A DNA stretch of 64,000 bases, taken from the NCBI RefSeq assembly GCF_031453995.1, contig NZ_JAVDPZ010000015.1, positions 30,999 to 94,998 of the forward strand, read 5' to 3'. Of the stretch, positions 35,253 through 44,064 are shown piece by piece (position 1 is the stretch's first letter; each line of letters opens with the position of its first letter). This DNA is from Nitrobacter vulgaris. GTDB lineage: Bacteria; Pseudomonadota; Alphaproteobacteria; Rhizobiales; Xanthobacteraceae. Made by a program: the position numbers and the translations under genes. The notes under the pieces were generated by a model. That model saw only the letters and a list, made by a program, of their open reading frames with translations, was not told where the DNA came from and ran no database searches.

Positions 35253-35984
35253 TCAGGCATCCAGAACCGCTACGATCTCCAGGGTGCGCGGGTCCACGAC
35301 AACAATCTCGTTGCGGACCAAGAAGAACTGATAGCCGCTCCAGGCCGGATAAATGTCAACGATTGCCGTTGGCAGAGGGTAGAAATTCACCGTTCGCGGC
35401 ACCCGAGTTCCAACCGCAATCGAGAAATTGACATTGGTGACTGGCTGAACCCTTTCGTTCCTGATGACCGTTGTGATCTTGCTGCGTTGTTCGGTCGAAA
35501 GCTTGGCGCCGGAACTCGCCTGACCCGTGGTCGTGGTTGACTTCCTGTTGCTGTCGCCAGCGCTCTTGGAAGAGTCCGAATCCCTTCCGGTTCGCTCTGC
35601 GGAATTCCGATCGCGATCCTTGGACTTTCCGTCTCGGTCCTCAGCCCGCTGGTTTCGGTCGTCCTTTCTATTGCGGTCCTCGCTCCGCATGTTCTTCTCA
35701 GATTTGCCGGGATCACTGCTCTGCGACCGCATGGAGTTCGACCTGTCGTGATCCATGTCGCTCCGAGCGCCTCGGTTTTCATGAGAGGACTTTTCGTAAG
35801 AGTCCGTCGGCTTCGCCTGCATGTCGGAACTCGGAGATGGCCGATCGGTCGCGCCGGACGTCGACGGTGCACTTTGCGAAGCGGCTGATCCGCCGCCGGC
35901 GCCTTGGCTCATACCTTGCGCGTAAGCAAATCCGGTTCCAGCAATCAACACCGCGGCGGTTGATACGAGAAAGTGTTTGGTCAT
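35253..35984 (-). CDS. DUF1236-domain exported protein
   Basis: A 243-residue protein with a signal peptide (FLVSTAAVLIAGTGFAYAQ), an extremely polar Ser/Asp/Arg/Lys-rich middle (about 30-155, with DRNRKDDRNQRAEDRDGKSK) and a C-terminal DUF1236 domain (about 165-243): STEQRSKITTVIRNERVQPV, FSIAVGTRVP, YQFFLVRNEIVVVDPRTLEI. DUF1236 proteins are common, unstudied periplasmic proteins of rhizobia and relatives. The repetitive charged middle is likely unstructured. ATG 35984 is chosen because it starts the signal peptide. Confidence 0.88.
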   Translation of the reverse strand: MTKHFLVSTAAVLIAGTGFAYAQGMSQGAGGGSAASQSAPSTSGATDRPSPSSDMQAKPTDSYEKSSHENRGARSDMDHDRSNSMRSQSSDPGKSEKNMRSEDRNRKDDRNQRAEDRDGKSKDRDRNSAERTGRDSDSSKSAGDSNRKSTTTTGQASSGAKLSTEQRSKITTVIRNERVQPVTNVNFSIAVGTRVPRTVNFYPLPTAIVDIYPAWSGYQFFLVRNEIVVVDPRTLEIVAVLDA

Positions 35985-36159
35985 CGCTGTCTCCTCAGTG
36001 CGTGGGATGCCTTCAACAACGGCGCGATGAGGAGCGATGTTCCGACGCAAACGTGGGTTTCCGGGGATTGTTTTATGAATGCCCGATGAACGGGCGATGG
36101 CGCGCGAACGACAAAGCCCCGTTCTACGGAGAGCACTGCTTTGAAGCAGGAGCAAGCAA

Positions 36160-36924
36160 TCAGCAGGAGGCCTTGCCACAACGCGCCGTGTTTATTTTCT
36201 CCTTGAGGTTTTCGAGACCCACGGCGCCCACGACGACTTGCTTGCCGATGACGTAGCTTGGTGTGCCATTCATGCCCATGGACTCGGCAAGCTTGAAGTT
36301 CTCCTCGAGCGTGGCGCGCACCTCGGGGCTTGTCATGTCCTTCTCGATCTTGGCGATGTCAAATCCGGCTTCCTTGGCGGCGGCTAACGCTCGCGACTTG
36401 TCTGCCTGACCGCGGCCACCCAAAAGCTTCTGATGGAAATCGAGATATTTTTTTCCGGTGGGATCCTGCATTCGCGCCGCCACGGCAACCTGCGCAGCCT
36501 CAACCGAACTCTGACCGAGCACGGGAAACTCCTTCAGCACGACCTTGAGCTTCTGATCCGACTTCAGAAGTTCAAGCATGTCGATCATCGCGCGCTTGCA
36601 GTAGCCACAGTTGTAATCGAAGAACTCGACGAAGGTGACGTCGCCGTTTTTGTTGCCGAGCGTCACGCCGCGCTGCGAGTTGAAAATGGCGTCCGCGTTC
36701 TCCGTGACCGCGGACTCATGCTTTAACGCTTCGGTAGCCGCTTGGCGCTTGCCGAGTTCGGTCGAAACCTCTTCCAGAACTTCAGGATGGGCGAGCAGAT
36801 AGCGTTTGACGATCTGTTCAATTTCGCCGCGCTGGCTGTCGGAGAAGCTCTGAGCTGACGCGGCGGGCGCTGCACCGAACGTGAGCGCAAGAAGGGCGGG
36901 AGCGAGAAAACGGAGAGAGGACAT
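36160..36924 (-). CDS. DsbA-family periplasmic thiol oxidoreductase (BdbD/ScsC-like)
   Basis: A 254-residue protein. A signal peptide (LLALTFGAAPAASAQ) precedes a helical N-extension (about 28-75), then a thioredoxin fold with C106-G-Y-C109 in FFDYNCGYCKRAM and the cis-proline loop GTPSY. The C-terminus has a further Cys pair (ARCGKASC). The CGYC active site and the N-extension point to the ScsC/BdbD group, which can act as oxidase or isomerase. ATG 36924 is used. It is downstream of the M48 protease on the same strand with a 38-base gap, so both serve periplasmic protein quality. Confidence 0.9.
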   Translation of the reverse strand: MSSLRFLAPALLALTFGAAPAASAQSFSDSQRGEIEQIVKRYLLAHPEVLEEVSTELGKRQAATEALKHESAVTENADAIFNSQRGVTLGNKNGDVTFVEFFDYNCGYCKRAMIDMLELLKSDQKLKVVLKEFPVLGQSSVEAAQVAVAARMQDPTGKKYLDFHQKLLGGRGQADKSRALAAAKEAGFDIAKIEKDMTSPEVRATLEENFKLAESMGMNGTPSYVIGKQVVVGAVGLENLKEKINTARCGKASC

Positions 36925-36962
36925 TGTCAAATCCTTTGAAAGGGGCAGCGTGGCGGAGCCGT

Positions 36963-38396
36963 CTAATCTTTCTTGTCCGGGAGCTTGGCTGAGACGATGT
37001 CATCCGCCTTGACCCATCCGGGAGTGCCGATTGCGAAACGGGTTTTTGCGCGTGATGCGAGTTCTCGCGCTGTCTTGTTATCGCCGCGTAGAAACGCGGC
37101 CTGAGCCGATGCCAAATCGGCTTGTGCATAGTCGCCCTTGCGACCGTAAGCTATTGCAAGCTGCATATAACCGAGCGGGGCCTCCGGCTCTCGTGCCAGC
37201 GCCGCCCGCAAAATTGCAATGGCTTCGTCGGCATTCGCCTTGTTATTGGAGGCCACGAGCGCCTGACCCAGCAACATTTCGATGAGCGGAGCGTTTTGCG
37301 AGAGCTTTACGGCTAGCCGCAGCGGCGCAATGGCCTCCGCGGGACGGCCTCCCTCGAGCAGGGCCTGCCCACGCACCTCGTGGAAATAGGGATTTTGGGG
37401 TTGCTGCTTGATCAGCGCATCGATTTGCTCGATGGCCGAGCGAAGATCGCCATGCAGATACGTGCTGATAGCATGTGCATAGCGGGCGGGCAGGCTGGTG
37501 TCGGACCGCGGATAGCGCCGGTATACCGTATCATCACGTTCCATGAACGCCGATATCTTGGCTCGTACCATGTCGTGGCGCATCTGCAGCGCCGGATCGT
37601 CCTTCTTGTCCCAATTGGGACTTGTCTTAACGAGTTCCGCTAGCGCGGCGACGCGGTCGGCCGGCATCGGATGCGACTGCACGTACGGATCAGCGCCGTG
37701 CGCAGCAAACAGGCTTTCGTCGGTGAATCGCTTGAAGGTTTCGTACATCCCCCGGGCGGATTGCCCGGTGGCGTTGAGGAATTTCACGCCAGCGCGGTCG
37801 GCGTTTTCCTCCTGCTGGCGCTGGTAGCCCAACAGGCTTCGGCGCGCGATCTCCTGAGGTGCGCTGATTGCGGCCGCGCCGATATTGCTGCCGGCGCTGT
37901 TGCTTCCGCGGCCGGCCCCGGCGGCGAGAGCGCCGGCGCCGAGAAGCATTGCGATGATGAGTTGAGTCTGGGTCCGAGCAAGCTGCTCGCGAAACTTGGA
38001 CAGATGGCCACCGGCGAGATGTCCGGTCTCGTGCGCGAGCACGCCGATCAGCTGGTTCGGCGTGATCGATTGCATGATCGCGCCATAGTTCACGAAGATG
38101 CGGCGGCCGTCGGCGACGAAGGCATTGAATGACTTGTCGTTGATGATGACCATCTGAATGTTGTGCTTCTGTAACCCCGCCGCGTTCAGGATCGGCCGCG
38201 TATAGTCGCGCAGCAGTTGCTCCGTCTCGCTGTCCCGCAACATCGGCAGTCCGCTGGATTGCTGCGCATGGACCGGAATAGAGGTGCTCGCGAGCGCGCA
38301 GGCGGTGACCAGCGTAATCAGCTTCGAGACACGACGTCGTGCGGAGGTGAGGGGCCGCCGGGTCATCTCTTCTTTAGTCATTGCCTTCGGAATCAT
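36963..38396 (-). CDS. M48-family periplasmic metalloprotease with TPR repeats (BepA-like)
   Basis: A 477-residue protease/chaperone. A signal peptide (about 24-45) precedes the M48 domain. Zinc ligands are HETGH (122-126) and the Glu of QQEENADRAG downstream. A glycine/alanine-rich hydrophobic segment (about 145-165) is typical. TPR repeats fill the C-terminal half (PQNPYFHEVRGQALLEGGRP, APLGYMQLAIAYGRKGDYAQ). BepA relatives degrade or assist stalled outer-membrane proteins such as LptD. A start five codons later is possible. Confidence 0.92.
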   Translation of the reverse strand: MIPKAMTKEEMTRRPLTSARRRVSKLITLVTACALASTSIPVHAQQSSGLPMLRDSETEQLLRDYTRPILNAAGLQKHNIQMVIINDKSFNAFVADGRRIFVNYGAIMQSITPNQLIGVLAHETGHLAGGHLSKFREQLARTQTQLIIAMLLGAGALAAGAGRGSNSAGSNIGAAAISAPQEIARRSLLGYQRQQEENADRAGVKFLNATGQSARGMYETFKRFTDESLFAAHGADPYVQSHPMPADRVAALAELVKTSPNWDKKDDPALQMRHDMVRAKISAFMERDDTVYRRYPRSDTSLPARYAHAISTYLHGDLRSAIEQIDALIKQQPQNPYFHEVRGQALLEGGRPAEAIAPLRLAVKLSQNAPLIEMLLGQALVASNNKANADEAIAILRAALAREPEAPLGYMQLAIAYGRKGDYAQADLASAQAAFLRGDNKTARELASRAKTRFAIGTPGWVKADDIVSAKLPDKKD

Positions 38397-38499
38397 TGGC
38401 GCTGGTTCGAATACGTTGTATGTCCTAACAACCCGCCGAATACGGCGGTAACGCGGCCTTCGGTGATCGCCGCAGGCGAAAGCGCATTAACAGATTTCC

Positions 38500-39687
38500 A
38501 TGGTCGATGCGACATCGAGAGAGCGGGCCGCCGGCGTGCTGACGGCATCTAGCCGCAGCCAGGTTCCACCCTTCATGGTCATGGACGTCATGGCGGCGGC
38601 GGCGCGGATCGAGGCCGGAGGCGGACACGTCATTCACATGGAGGTCGGGCAGCCGTCGGCGCCGGCGCCTCGAACCGCGCTGAACGCGGCTCGTGCCGCG
38701 CTGGAGCACGGCCGGATAGATTACACGTCTGCACTCGGTATCCCCTCGCTGCGGCAACGGATCGCGCGACACTACCACGAGTCTTACGGTTGCACGGTCA
38801 GTCCTGAGCGGATCGTCGTGACGACGGGATCATCGGGCGGCTTCATTCTTGCATTTCTTTCGATGTTCGAGCCGGGCGACCGCATTGCGGTGACGGTGCC
38901 GGGCTATCCGCCGTACCGGCACATCCTGACTGCGCTTGGCTGCGAGCCGGTGCTGATCGAGACATCAAGTGAAAACCGTCACGCACTGAGCGGAGAGGCG
39001 CTGTTGTCGGTACACCGCAAGACACCGCTGAAGGGAGTGCTGGTCGGAAGTCCGGCAAATCCGACGGGAACGATGATGTCGCGCGAGGCGCTGACGCATC
39101 TGATGACGGCTGCCGAAAGCGAAGGCATCCGCTTTATTTCCGATGAGATCTATCACGGTCTTGATTATGCGTTTCCCGCCGTAACCGCGGCTGAACTGTC
39201 ACCGCGTGCGCTGGTCATCAACTCATTTTCGAAATATTTCTGCATGACCGGCTGGCGCGTCGGCTGGATGGTCGTACCGGAACAACTGGTGCGGCCGATC
39301 GAACGGCTGCAACAGAATCTATCCATTTCGGTGCCGATGCTGTCGCAGATCGCGGCTGAGGCGGCCTTCGCAGGCCGCGAGGAAATGGAGATCGTGAAGC
39401 GCGGCTATGAGGAGAATCGCCAAATCCTGATTGCGGGTCTGCCGCAGGCCGGCTTAAGCGAATTCCTGCCTGCGGATGGCGCGTTCTATCTCTATGCTGA
39501 CGTCTCGAAATTCACGACAGACAGCCATGATTTCGCACGCAAGATGCTGGAGGAGGCACACGTTGCCGTGACACCCGGCGTCGATTTCGATCCAGTCCGC
39601 GGCCGCTCGTTCTTACGATTTTCCTACGCCCGTTCGGCCGCCGAGATGCACGACGCTGTCGCGCGCATCAGGCGATGGCTCACTTAG
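38500..39687 (+). CDS. Pyridoxal-phosphate aminotransferase, class I/II
   Basis: A 395-residue fold-type I aminotransferase. The PLP lysine is Lys245 in INSFSKYFCMTGWRVGW, with SPANPTGTM, FISDEIYHGLDY and FLRFSYA (substrate-binding Arg) conserved. It belongs to the aspartate/valine-pyruvate-like group; the substrate cannot be set from motifs alone. It lies divergent from the M48 protease and 339 bases upstream of hppA. Confidence 0.9.
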   Translation: MVDATSRERAAGVLTASSRSQVPPFMVMDVMAAAARIEAGGGHVIHMEVGQPSAPAPRTALNAARAALEHGRIDYTSALGIPSLRQRIARHYHESYGCTVSPERIVVTTGSSGGFILAFLSMFEPGDRIAVTVPGYPPYRHILTALGCEPVLIETSSENRHALSGEALLSVHRKTPLKGVLVGSPANPTGTMMSREALTHLMTAAESEGIRFISDEIYHGLDYAFPAVTAAELSPRALVINSFSKYFCMTGWRVGWMVVPEQLVRPIERLQQNLSISVPMLSQIAAEAAFAGREEMEIVKRGYEENRQILIAGLPQAGLSEFLPADGAFYLYADVSKFTTDSHDFARKMLEEAHVAVTPGVDFDPVRGRSFLRFSYARSAAEMHDAVARIRRWLT

Positions 39688-40026
39688 GCTGCCCGAAGCC
39701 CCACATCCTGTGGCAATCCGTGATGCTGGCTGACTCCGGTATCATTTGCGTTCGCCTGCATCATGGCTCGGTCGTTGATCCAATCCGCTTATCCGGCGAC
39801 CACGCCAGGCAACGTTTGAAATCCTTCCGTAAGTCCCGGCATTTTATTGCAATTCCTTACGGAATTCGATCGTTTAGCAGCAAGCCGACGTTGCGCAGGG
39901 GGTTCGATTTTGGCATGGTCGCGCCCGATTTGATGTCGCCTTGCGACAAAGCGGACCTCCTTAATACGTCCGTTCGCGGGCTCGCGGCATTGTCGGGGCA
40001 ACTTCCGGAATTCTGAGGCAAATTCA
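39688..40026. other. Intergenic region upstream of hppA
   Basis: 339 bases with no recognised gene. A 113-codon open frame crosses it but has no homology I recognise, starts inside the aminotransferase gene and is rejected. The hppA promoter must be here. Short repeated GGAATTC-like words occur near 39850 and 40005. Confidence 0.5.
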
Positions 40027-42147
40027 ATGACAGCATTAGTAGTGATTGTGCTCTGCGGAGCGCTTTCGATCATTTATGCCATCTGGGCGACCTCGTCCGT
40101 ATTGAAGGCGGATGCGGGAAATCCGCGGATGCAGGAAATCGCCGCGGCCGTGCGCGAGGGCGCCCAAGCCTATCTGCGCCGGCAGTACACGACGATCGGA
40201 ATGGTTGGCGTCGTGATCTTCGCGCTGCTCGCCTACTTCCTCGGGGTGCTGGTGGCTGTCGGTTTCGCGATCGGTGCGATCCTGTCGGGCGCGGCCGGCT
40301 TCATCGGCATGAACGTTTCGGTCCGCGCCAACGTGCGCACCGCGCAGGCGGCGACCAAGTCGCTGGCCGGCGGACTGGAGCTTGCCTTCAAGGCCGGCGC
40401 GATCACGGGGATGCTGGTCGCCGGTCTGGCGCTGCTCGGCGTGACCATCTATTTCGCCTATCTTACGCACGGCGCGGGTTACGCCGCGAACAGCCGCACG
40501 GTTGTCGACGCGATGGTCGCACTCGGATTTGGCGCCTCGCTGATCTCGATCTTCGCCCGTCTCGGCGGCGGCATCTTCACCAAGGGTGCTGACGTCGGCG
40601 GCGATCTCGTGGGCAAGGTCGAAGCCGGCATTCCGGAAGATGATCCGCGCAATCCGGCGACGATCGCCGATAATGTGGGCGACAACGTCGGTGACTGCGC
40701 AGGCATGGCCGCCGACTTGTTCGAAACCTACGCGGTGACCGCCGTCGCCACCATGGTGCTTGCCGCGATCTTTTTCGCAACCTCGCCGTTGCTGGTGAAC
40801 ATGATGACGCTACCGCTCGCTATCGGCGGCATCTGCATCATCACCTCGATCATCGGGACATTCTTCGTCAAGCTCGGCGCCAGTGAGTCGATCATGGGCG
40901 CGCTCTACAAGGGCTTGATCGCCACCGGCATTCTGTCCCTGCTAGGCGTTGGCGGCGTCATCTATTGGCTGATCGGATTCGGTCCTCTGGCGGGCGTCAG
41001 CTATACCGGCCTCGAACTGTTCGCGTGCGGCGTGGCTGGCCTTGTCGTCACCGGACTGATCATCTGGATCACCGAATACTACACCGGCACTGACTATCGC
41101 CCGGTGAAGTCAATTGCGCAGGCGTCGGTGACAGGACACGGCACCAACGTTATCCAGGGGCTCGCAATCTCGATGGAATCGACCGCGATGCCTGCGATCG
41201 TCATTATTGCGGGCATACTGGTGACCTATAGCCTCGCCGGTCTGTTCGGTATCGCGATTGCCACCACCACCATGCTGGCGCTGGCCGGCATGGTCGTCGC
41301 GTTGGACGCGTTCGGTCCGGTAACCGACAATGCCGGCGGCATCGCCGAAATGGCGGGCCTACCGAAAGAAGTGCGCAAGTCGACCGACGCACTTGATGCT
41401 GTCGGTAACACCACGAAGGCAGTCACCAAAGGGTACGCGATCGGCTCCGCGGGGCTCGGCGCTCTCGTGCTGTTCGCGGCCTACAATCAGGATCTCAAGT
41501 TCTTCATTGGTGATGCCGCGAATCACGCCTATTTCCAGGGTGTTAACCCGGACTTCTCCCTGAACAATCCCTATGTCGTGGTCGGCTTGCTGTTCGGCGG
41601 CCTGCTGCCGTACCTGTTCGGCGCGATGGGGATGACCGCGGTGGGACGTGCAGCGGGTGCGATTGTCGAGGAAGTCCGTCGCCAGTTCCGCGAGAAGCCC
41701 GGCATTATGCGGGGCACCGACAAACCCGACTACGGCAAGGCGGTGGACCTGCTGACAAAAGCGGCAATCAAGGAAATGATCATTCCGTCGCTGTTGCCAG
41801 TGTTGTCGCCGATCGTTGTCTACTTCCTGATCTACGCGCTCGCAGGCGGTGGTGCAGCCGGCAAGTCGGCAGCCTTCTCGGCGGTCGGTGCGATGCTGCT
41901 TGGCGTGATCGTGACAGGCTTGTTCGTCGCAATCTCGATGACCTCGGGCGGCGGCGCTTGGGATAACGCCAAGAAGTACATTGAGGATGGCCATCATGGC
42001 GGCAAGGGCTCCGACGCGCACAAGGCGGCGGTGACCGGCGATACCGTCGGCGATCCCTACAAGGATACGGCCGGACCTGCGGTCAATCCGATGATCAAGA
42101 TCACCAATATCGTGGCATTACTGCTTCTGGCGGTTCTGGCGCACTGA
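40027..42147 (+). CDS. hppA: Membrane-bound proton-translocating pyrophosphatase, K+-independent type
   Basis: A 706-residue enzyme with about 16 helices that couples pyrophosphate hydrolysis to proton pumping. The substrate site is GGGIFTKGADVGGDLVGKVE and DNVGDNVGDCAGMAADL, plus the C-terminal DNAKK and GDTVGDPYKDTAGPA motifs. In GNTTKA, Lys464 marks the potassium-independent subclass (potassium-dependent enzymes have Ala there). It probably recycles pyrophosphate from biosynthesis into membrane energy. A strong terminator follows. Confidence 0.97.
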   Translation: MTALVVIVLCGALSIIYAIWATSSVLKADAGNPRMQEIAAAVREGAQAYLRRQYTTIGMVGVVIFALLAYFLGVLVAVGFAIGAILSGAAGFIGMNVSVRANVRTAQAATKSLAGGLELAFKAGAITGMLVAGLALLGVTIYFAYLTHGAGYAANSRTVVDAMVALGFGASLISIFARLGGGIFTKGADVGGDLVGKVEAGIPEDDPRNPATIADNVGDNVGDCAGMAADLFETYAVTAVATMVLAAIFFATSPLLVNMMTLPLAIGGICIITSIIGTFFVKLGASESIMGALYKGLIATGILSLLGVGGVIYWLIGFGPLAGVSYTGLELFACGVAGLVVTGLIIWITEYYTGTDYRPVKSIAQASVTGHGTNVIQGLAISMESTAMPAIVIIAGILVTYSLAGLFGIAIATTTMLALAGMVVALDAFGPVTDNAGGIAEMAGLPKEVRKSTDALDAVGNTTKAVTKGYAIGSAGLGALVLFAAYNQDLKFFIGDAANHAYFQGVNPDFSLNNPYVVVGLLFGGLLPYLFGAMGMTAVGRAAGAIVEEVRRQFREKPGIMRGTDKPDYGKAVDLLTKAAIKEMIIPSLLPVLSPIVVYFLIYALAGGGAAGKSAAFSAVGAMLLGVIVTGLFVAISMTSGGGAWDNAKKYIEDGHHGGKGSDAHKAAVTGDTVGDPYKDTAGPAVNPMIKITNIVALLLLAVLAH

Positions 42148-42164
42148 GACATCACGATGCGAAC

Positions 42165-42204
42165 AATAAAAAAACCCGCGGCGCATGCCGCGGGTTTTTT
42201 TATT
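42165..42204 (+). terminator. Rho-independent terminator of hppA
   Basis: CCCGCGGC-GCAT-GCCGCGGG forms an 8-bp GC stem with a 4-base loop, flanked by an A-run upstream and a T-run downstream, so it can stop transcription from both sides. Confidence 0.93.
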
Positions 42205-42295
42205 GTGTACGAGGTGAGGATCGATGAGGACGGACGTCGCTCTTAAGCTGGTCACAGCACGCGAGAAAACGGCAGAACGTCGGATCGCAAATGCC

Positions 42296-42335
42296 AGCGA
42301 CCTCCGACTGAAATCCGGTCCGGGGCGGAGTCGCT
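42296..42335 (+). other. Bulged hairpin between two terminators
   Basis: AGCGACCTCCG pairs with CGGAGTCGCT (10 pairs and one bulged C) around a loop of about 19 bases. It sits between the hppA terminator and the next terminator. The 42205-42371 interval has no reading frame, so a small RNA is possible but no promoter is evident. Confidence 0.35.
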
Positions 42336-42343
42336 AAAAAGAT

Positions 42344-42371
42344 AAAGGGCGGGATCGGTCCCGCCCTTTTT
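42344..42371. terminator. Terminator, probably shared with the minus-strand secreted-protein gene
   Basis: GGGCGGGA-TCGG-TCCCGCCC is followed by TTTTT on the plus strand; on the minus strand it is followed by TTTATC and a T-run. It lies 50 bases beyond the stop of the gene at 42421, so it can serve that gene as well as any plus-strand transcript from 42205 onwards. Confidence 0.85.
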
Positions 42372-42420
42372 GCGTCAAATACAAAACTCAATCCCGCCGA
42401 ATGCGGGATTGGTGTGTGTC

Positions 42421-42696
42421 TCACCACCAGGTGCGGCAGACGCGGTGACCCGCACCCCAGTAACGGCATCGGCGGTGCATGGGGCGAACTGCCGGGCGGA
42501 CCACAACCACGGAACCACCACGGTTCATGCGGCAGCCACCGTTGGGGCCGCGATGGAAGCCACGACCGCAGCCGCCGGCGACCTGAATGACGTCAGGGTT
42601 CACGCCTGTCGCTGGCGGAGCCAACGGCATGGCATCGGCAATACCGAAGGTTGCGACAGTGGCAACTAGGAAGGCTGCTGCAAAAATTGATTTCAT
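42421..42696 (-). CDS. Small secreted GCG_CRPN-type protein
   Basis: A 91-residue protein with a signal peptide (FAAAFLVATVATFGIADA) and a mature part rich in Gly, Arg, Cys and Trp: GGCGRGFHRGPNGGCRMNRG, then HRRCRYWGAGHRVCRTWW. The GCG start followed by GGCR matches the GCG_CRPN family of small Cys/Gly/Arg proteins frequent in Bradyrhizobium and relatives. Function is unknown; the cysteine spacing suggests disulfides or metal binding outside the cytoplasm. Confidence 0.75.
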   Translation of the reverse strand: MKSIFAAAFLVATVATFGIADAMPLAPPATGVNPDVIQVAGGCGRGFHRGPNGGCRMNRGGSVVVVRPAVRPMHRRCRYWGAGHRVCRTWW

Positions 42697-42927
42697 TAAT
42701 CGTCCTCTGGTTCGGCCGCGACAGCGCGGCAGCTCTAGTGACTCGCACTGGGAACGTCGGCCATGACTCTGTCCAGAATCTGGCGAAACCTGATTCGCCC
42801 GAGTATGCCGGTTGGGCAGTTTATTTACTCATACGTTAATCACAACCCAAGCATCAAGAAGTGAGTATCTACAGGTTCATAGTCGCTTACACCGGTCGGT
42901 CATGAACGACATGGGTAGGAGAGTTTG

Positions 42928-43743
42928 ATGCTGTCGACAGAAGAAAAACGAGTCGCATTCCACAAACTGCATGACAGCGGCTGCTTCGTGTTACCCAATC
43001 CCTGGGATATCGGCAGCGCCAAGGCGTTGCAGGGATTGGGCTTCAAGGCACTCGCGTCGACCAGCGCCGGGCTTGCATGGTCGATCGGCAAAGCCGACAA
43101 CCGGGTTACGCTGGACAATCTTTGTGGCCATCTGAGCGCCTTGTGCGCGGCGGTTGATCTGCCAATCAACGCTGATTTCGAAAATGGCTTTGCCGACGAA
43201 CCGGAAGGAGTTGCAGCCCACGTGTCGCGCGCGGTGAAGACGGGCATCGCCGGCTTATCGATCGAGGATGCCACGGGCGACAAGGCAAAACCGCTTTACG
43301 ACGTCAATCTGGCGGTCGAGCGCATCCGCGCCGCACGCAAGGCCATCGATACCGATCGCAGCAACGTCCTGCTGGTCGGCCGCTGTGAGGCTTTCCTGTG
43401 GGGGATGCCCGATCTCAAGCTGACGATCGGGCGGTTGCATGCCTATGCGGAGGCGGGGGCCGATTGCCTTTATGCACCAGGTTTGAAGTCTAAAGACGAC
43501 ATTGCGGCCACGGTAAAGGCCGTTCACCCCAAACCGCTCAATCTGCTGATAGGCTGGCCGGGTCTCAACGTTACCGAAGCGGCCGATCTCGGCGTGCGGC
43601 GTATCAGCGTCGGCGGGGCATTGGCGCGTGTGGCGTGGGCAGGTTTTCTGCGCGCGGCAACGGATATTGCTGACAGCGGCACATTTGACGGACTCGGCTC
43701 GGGCTATCCGGCCGGCGAGCTGAACCGGATGTTCTCTGCATAG
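42928..43743 (+). CDS. Isocitrate lyase/PEP mutase-family enzyme
   Basis: A 271-residue TIM-barrel protein of the PEP mutase/isocitrate lyase superfamily: CFVLPNPWDIGSAKALQ, NADFENGFADEPEGV (metal-binding acidic residues), GLSIEDATGDKAKPLY, and LVGRCEAFLWG. The missing KKCGH lyase loop favours the PEP mutase-like or oxaloacetate-hydrolase-like branch over isocitrate lyase. The actual substrate is unknown. ATG 42928 has AGGAGAG 5 bases upstream; the TTG just before it is ignored. Confidence 0.85.
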   Translation: MLSTEEKRVAFHKLHDSGCFVLPNPWDIGSAKALQGLGFKALASTSAGLAWSIGKADNRVTLDNLCGHLSALCAAVDLPINADFENGFADEPEGVAAHVSRAVKTGIAGLSIEDATGDKAKPLYDVNLAVERIRAARKAIDTDRSNVLLVGRCEAFLWGMPDLKLTIGRLHAYAEAGADCLYAPGLKSKDDIAATVKAVHPKPLNLLIGWPGLNVTEAADLGVRRISVGGALARVAWAGFLRAATDIADSGTFDGLGSGYPAGELNRMFSA

Positions 43744-44064
43744 TCCCTTTTGCTCGGAGCATATTTTGTCGCACGTGCCTCGTCATCCCAAACCGTGGAC
43801 TTAGAGGCTTGACGATCGGGGGACGGTTTTCAGTCGGCTCGTGGCTACAATAACGTCCTTGCGCCAGACAGCTCTGCAACGACACAAGCCGAAATTGTCC
43901 GGGAATTTCTCGTAACGAAATTACGACCCCTTTTTATGCTCGTTTTTATGCTCGTTCCAGCGACCTGATTTTTCTCAAGTGCTTGATTCATGAGATAACA
44001 ACACTGGTTCTAAAGGATTTGCATCACTAGCTTTAGGAAGGCGGCCAAGGACGAAGAGGGCGCA
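43744..44064. other. Intergenic region with a 12-bp tandem repeat
   Basis: 321 bases before the indolepyruvate oxidoreductase gene. Two direct copies of TTTTTATGCTCG lie at about 43931-43954. They could be an operator or simple slippage. No gene was recognised. GAAGG near 44036 is too far from ATG 44065 to be its ribosome site. Confidence 0.5.

Noticed and set aside
39675..40016. Possible 113-residue gene before hppA
   Set aside because: It starts inside the aminotransferase gene, has no ribosome site and no recognisable homology.
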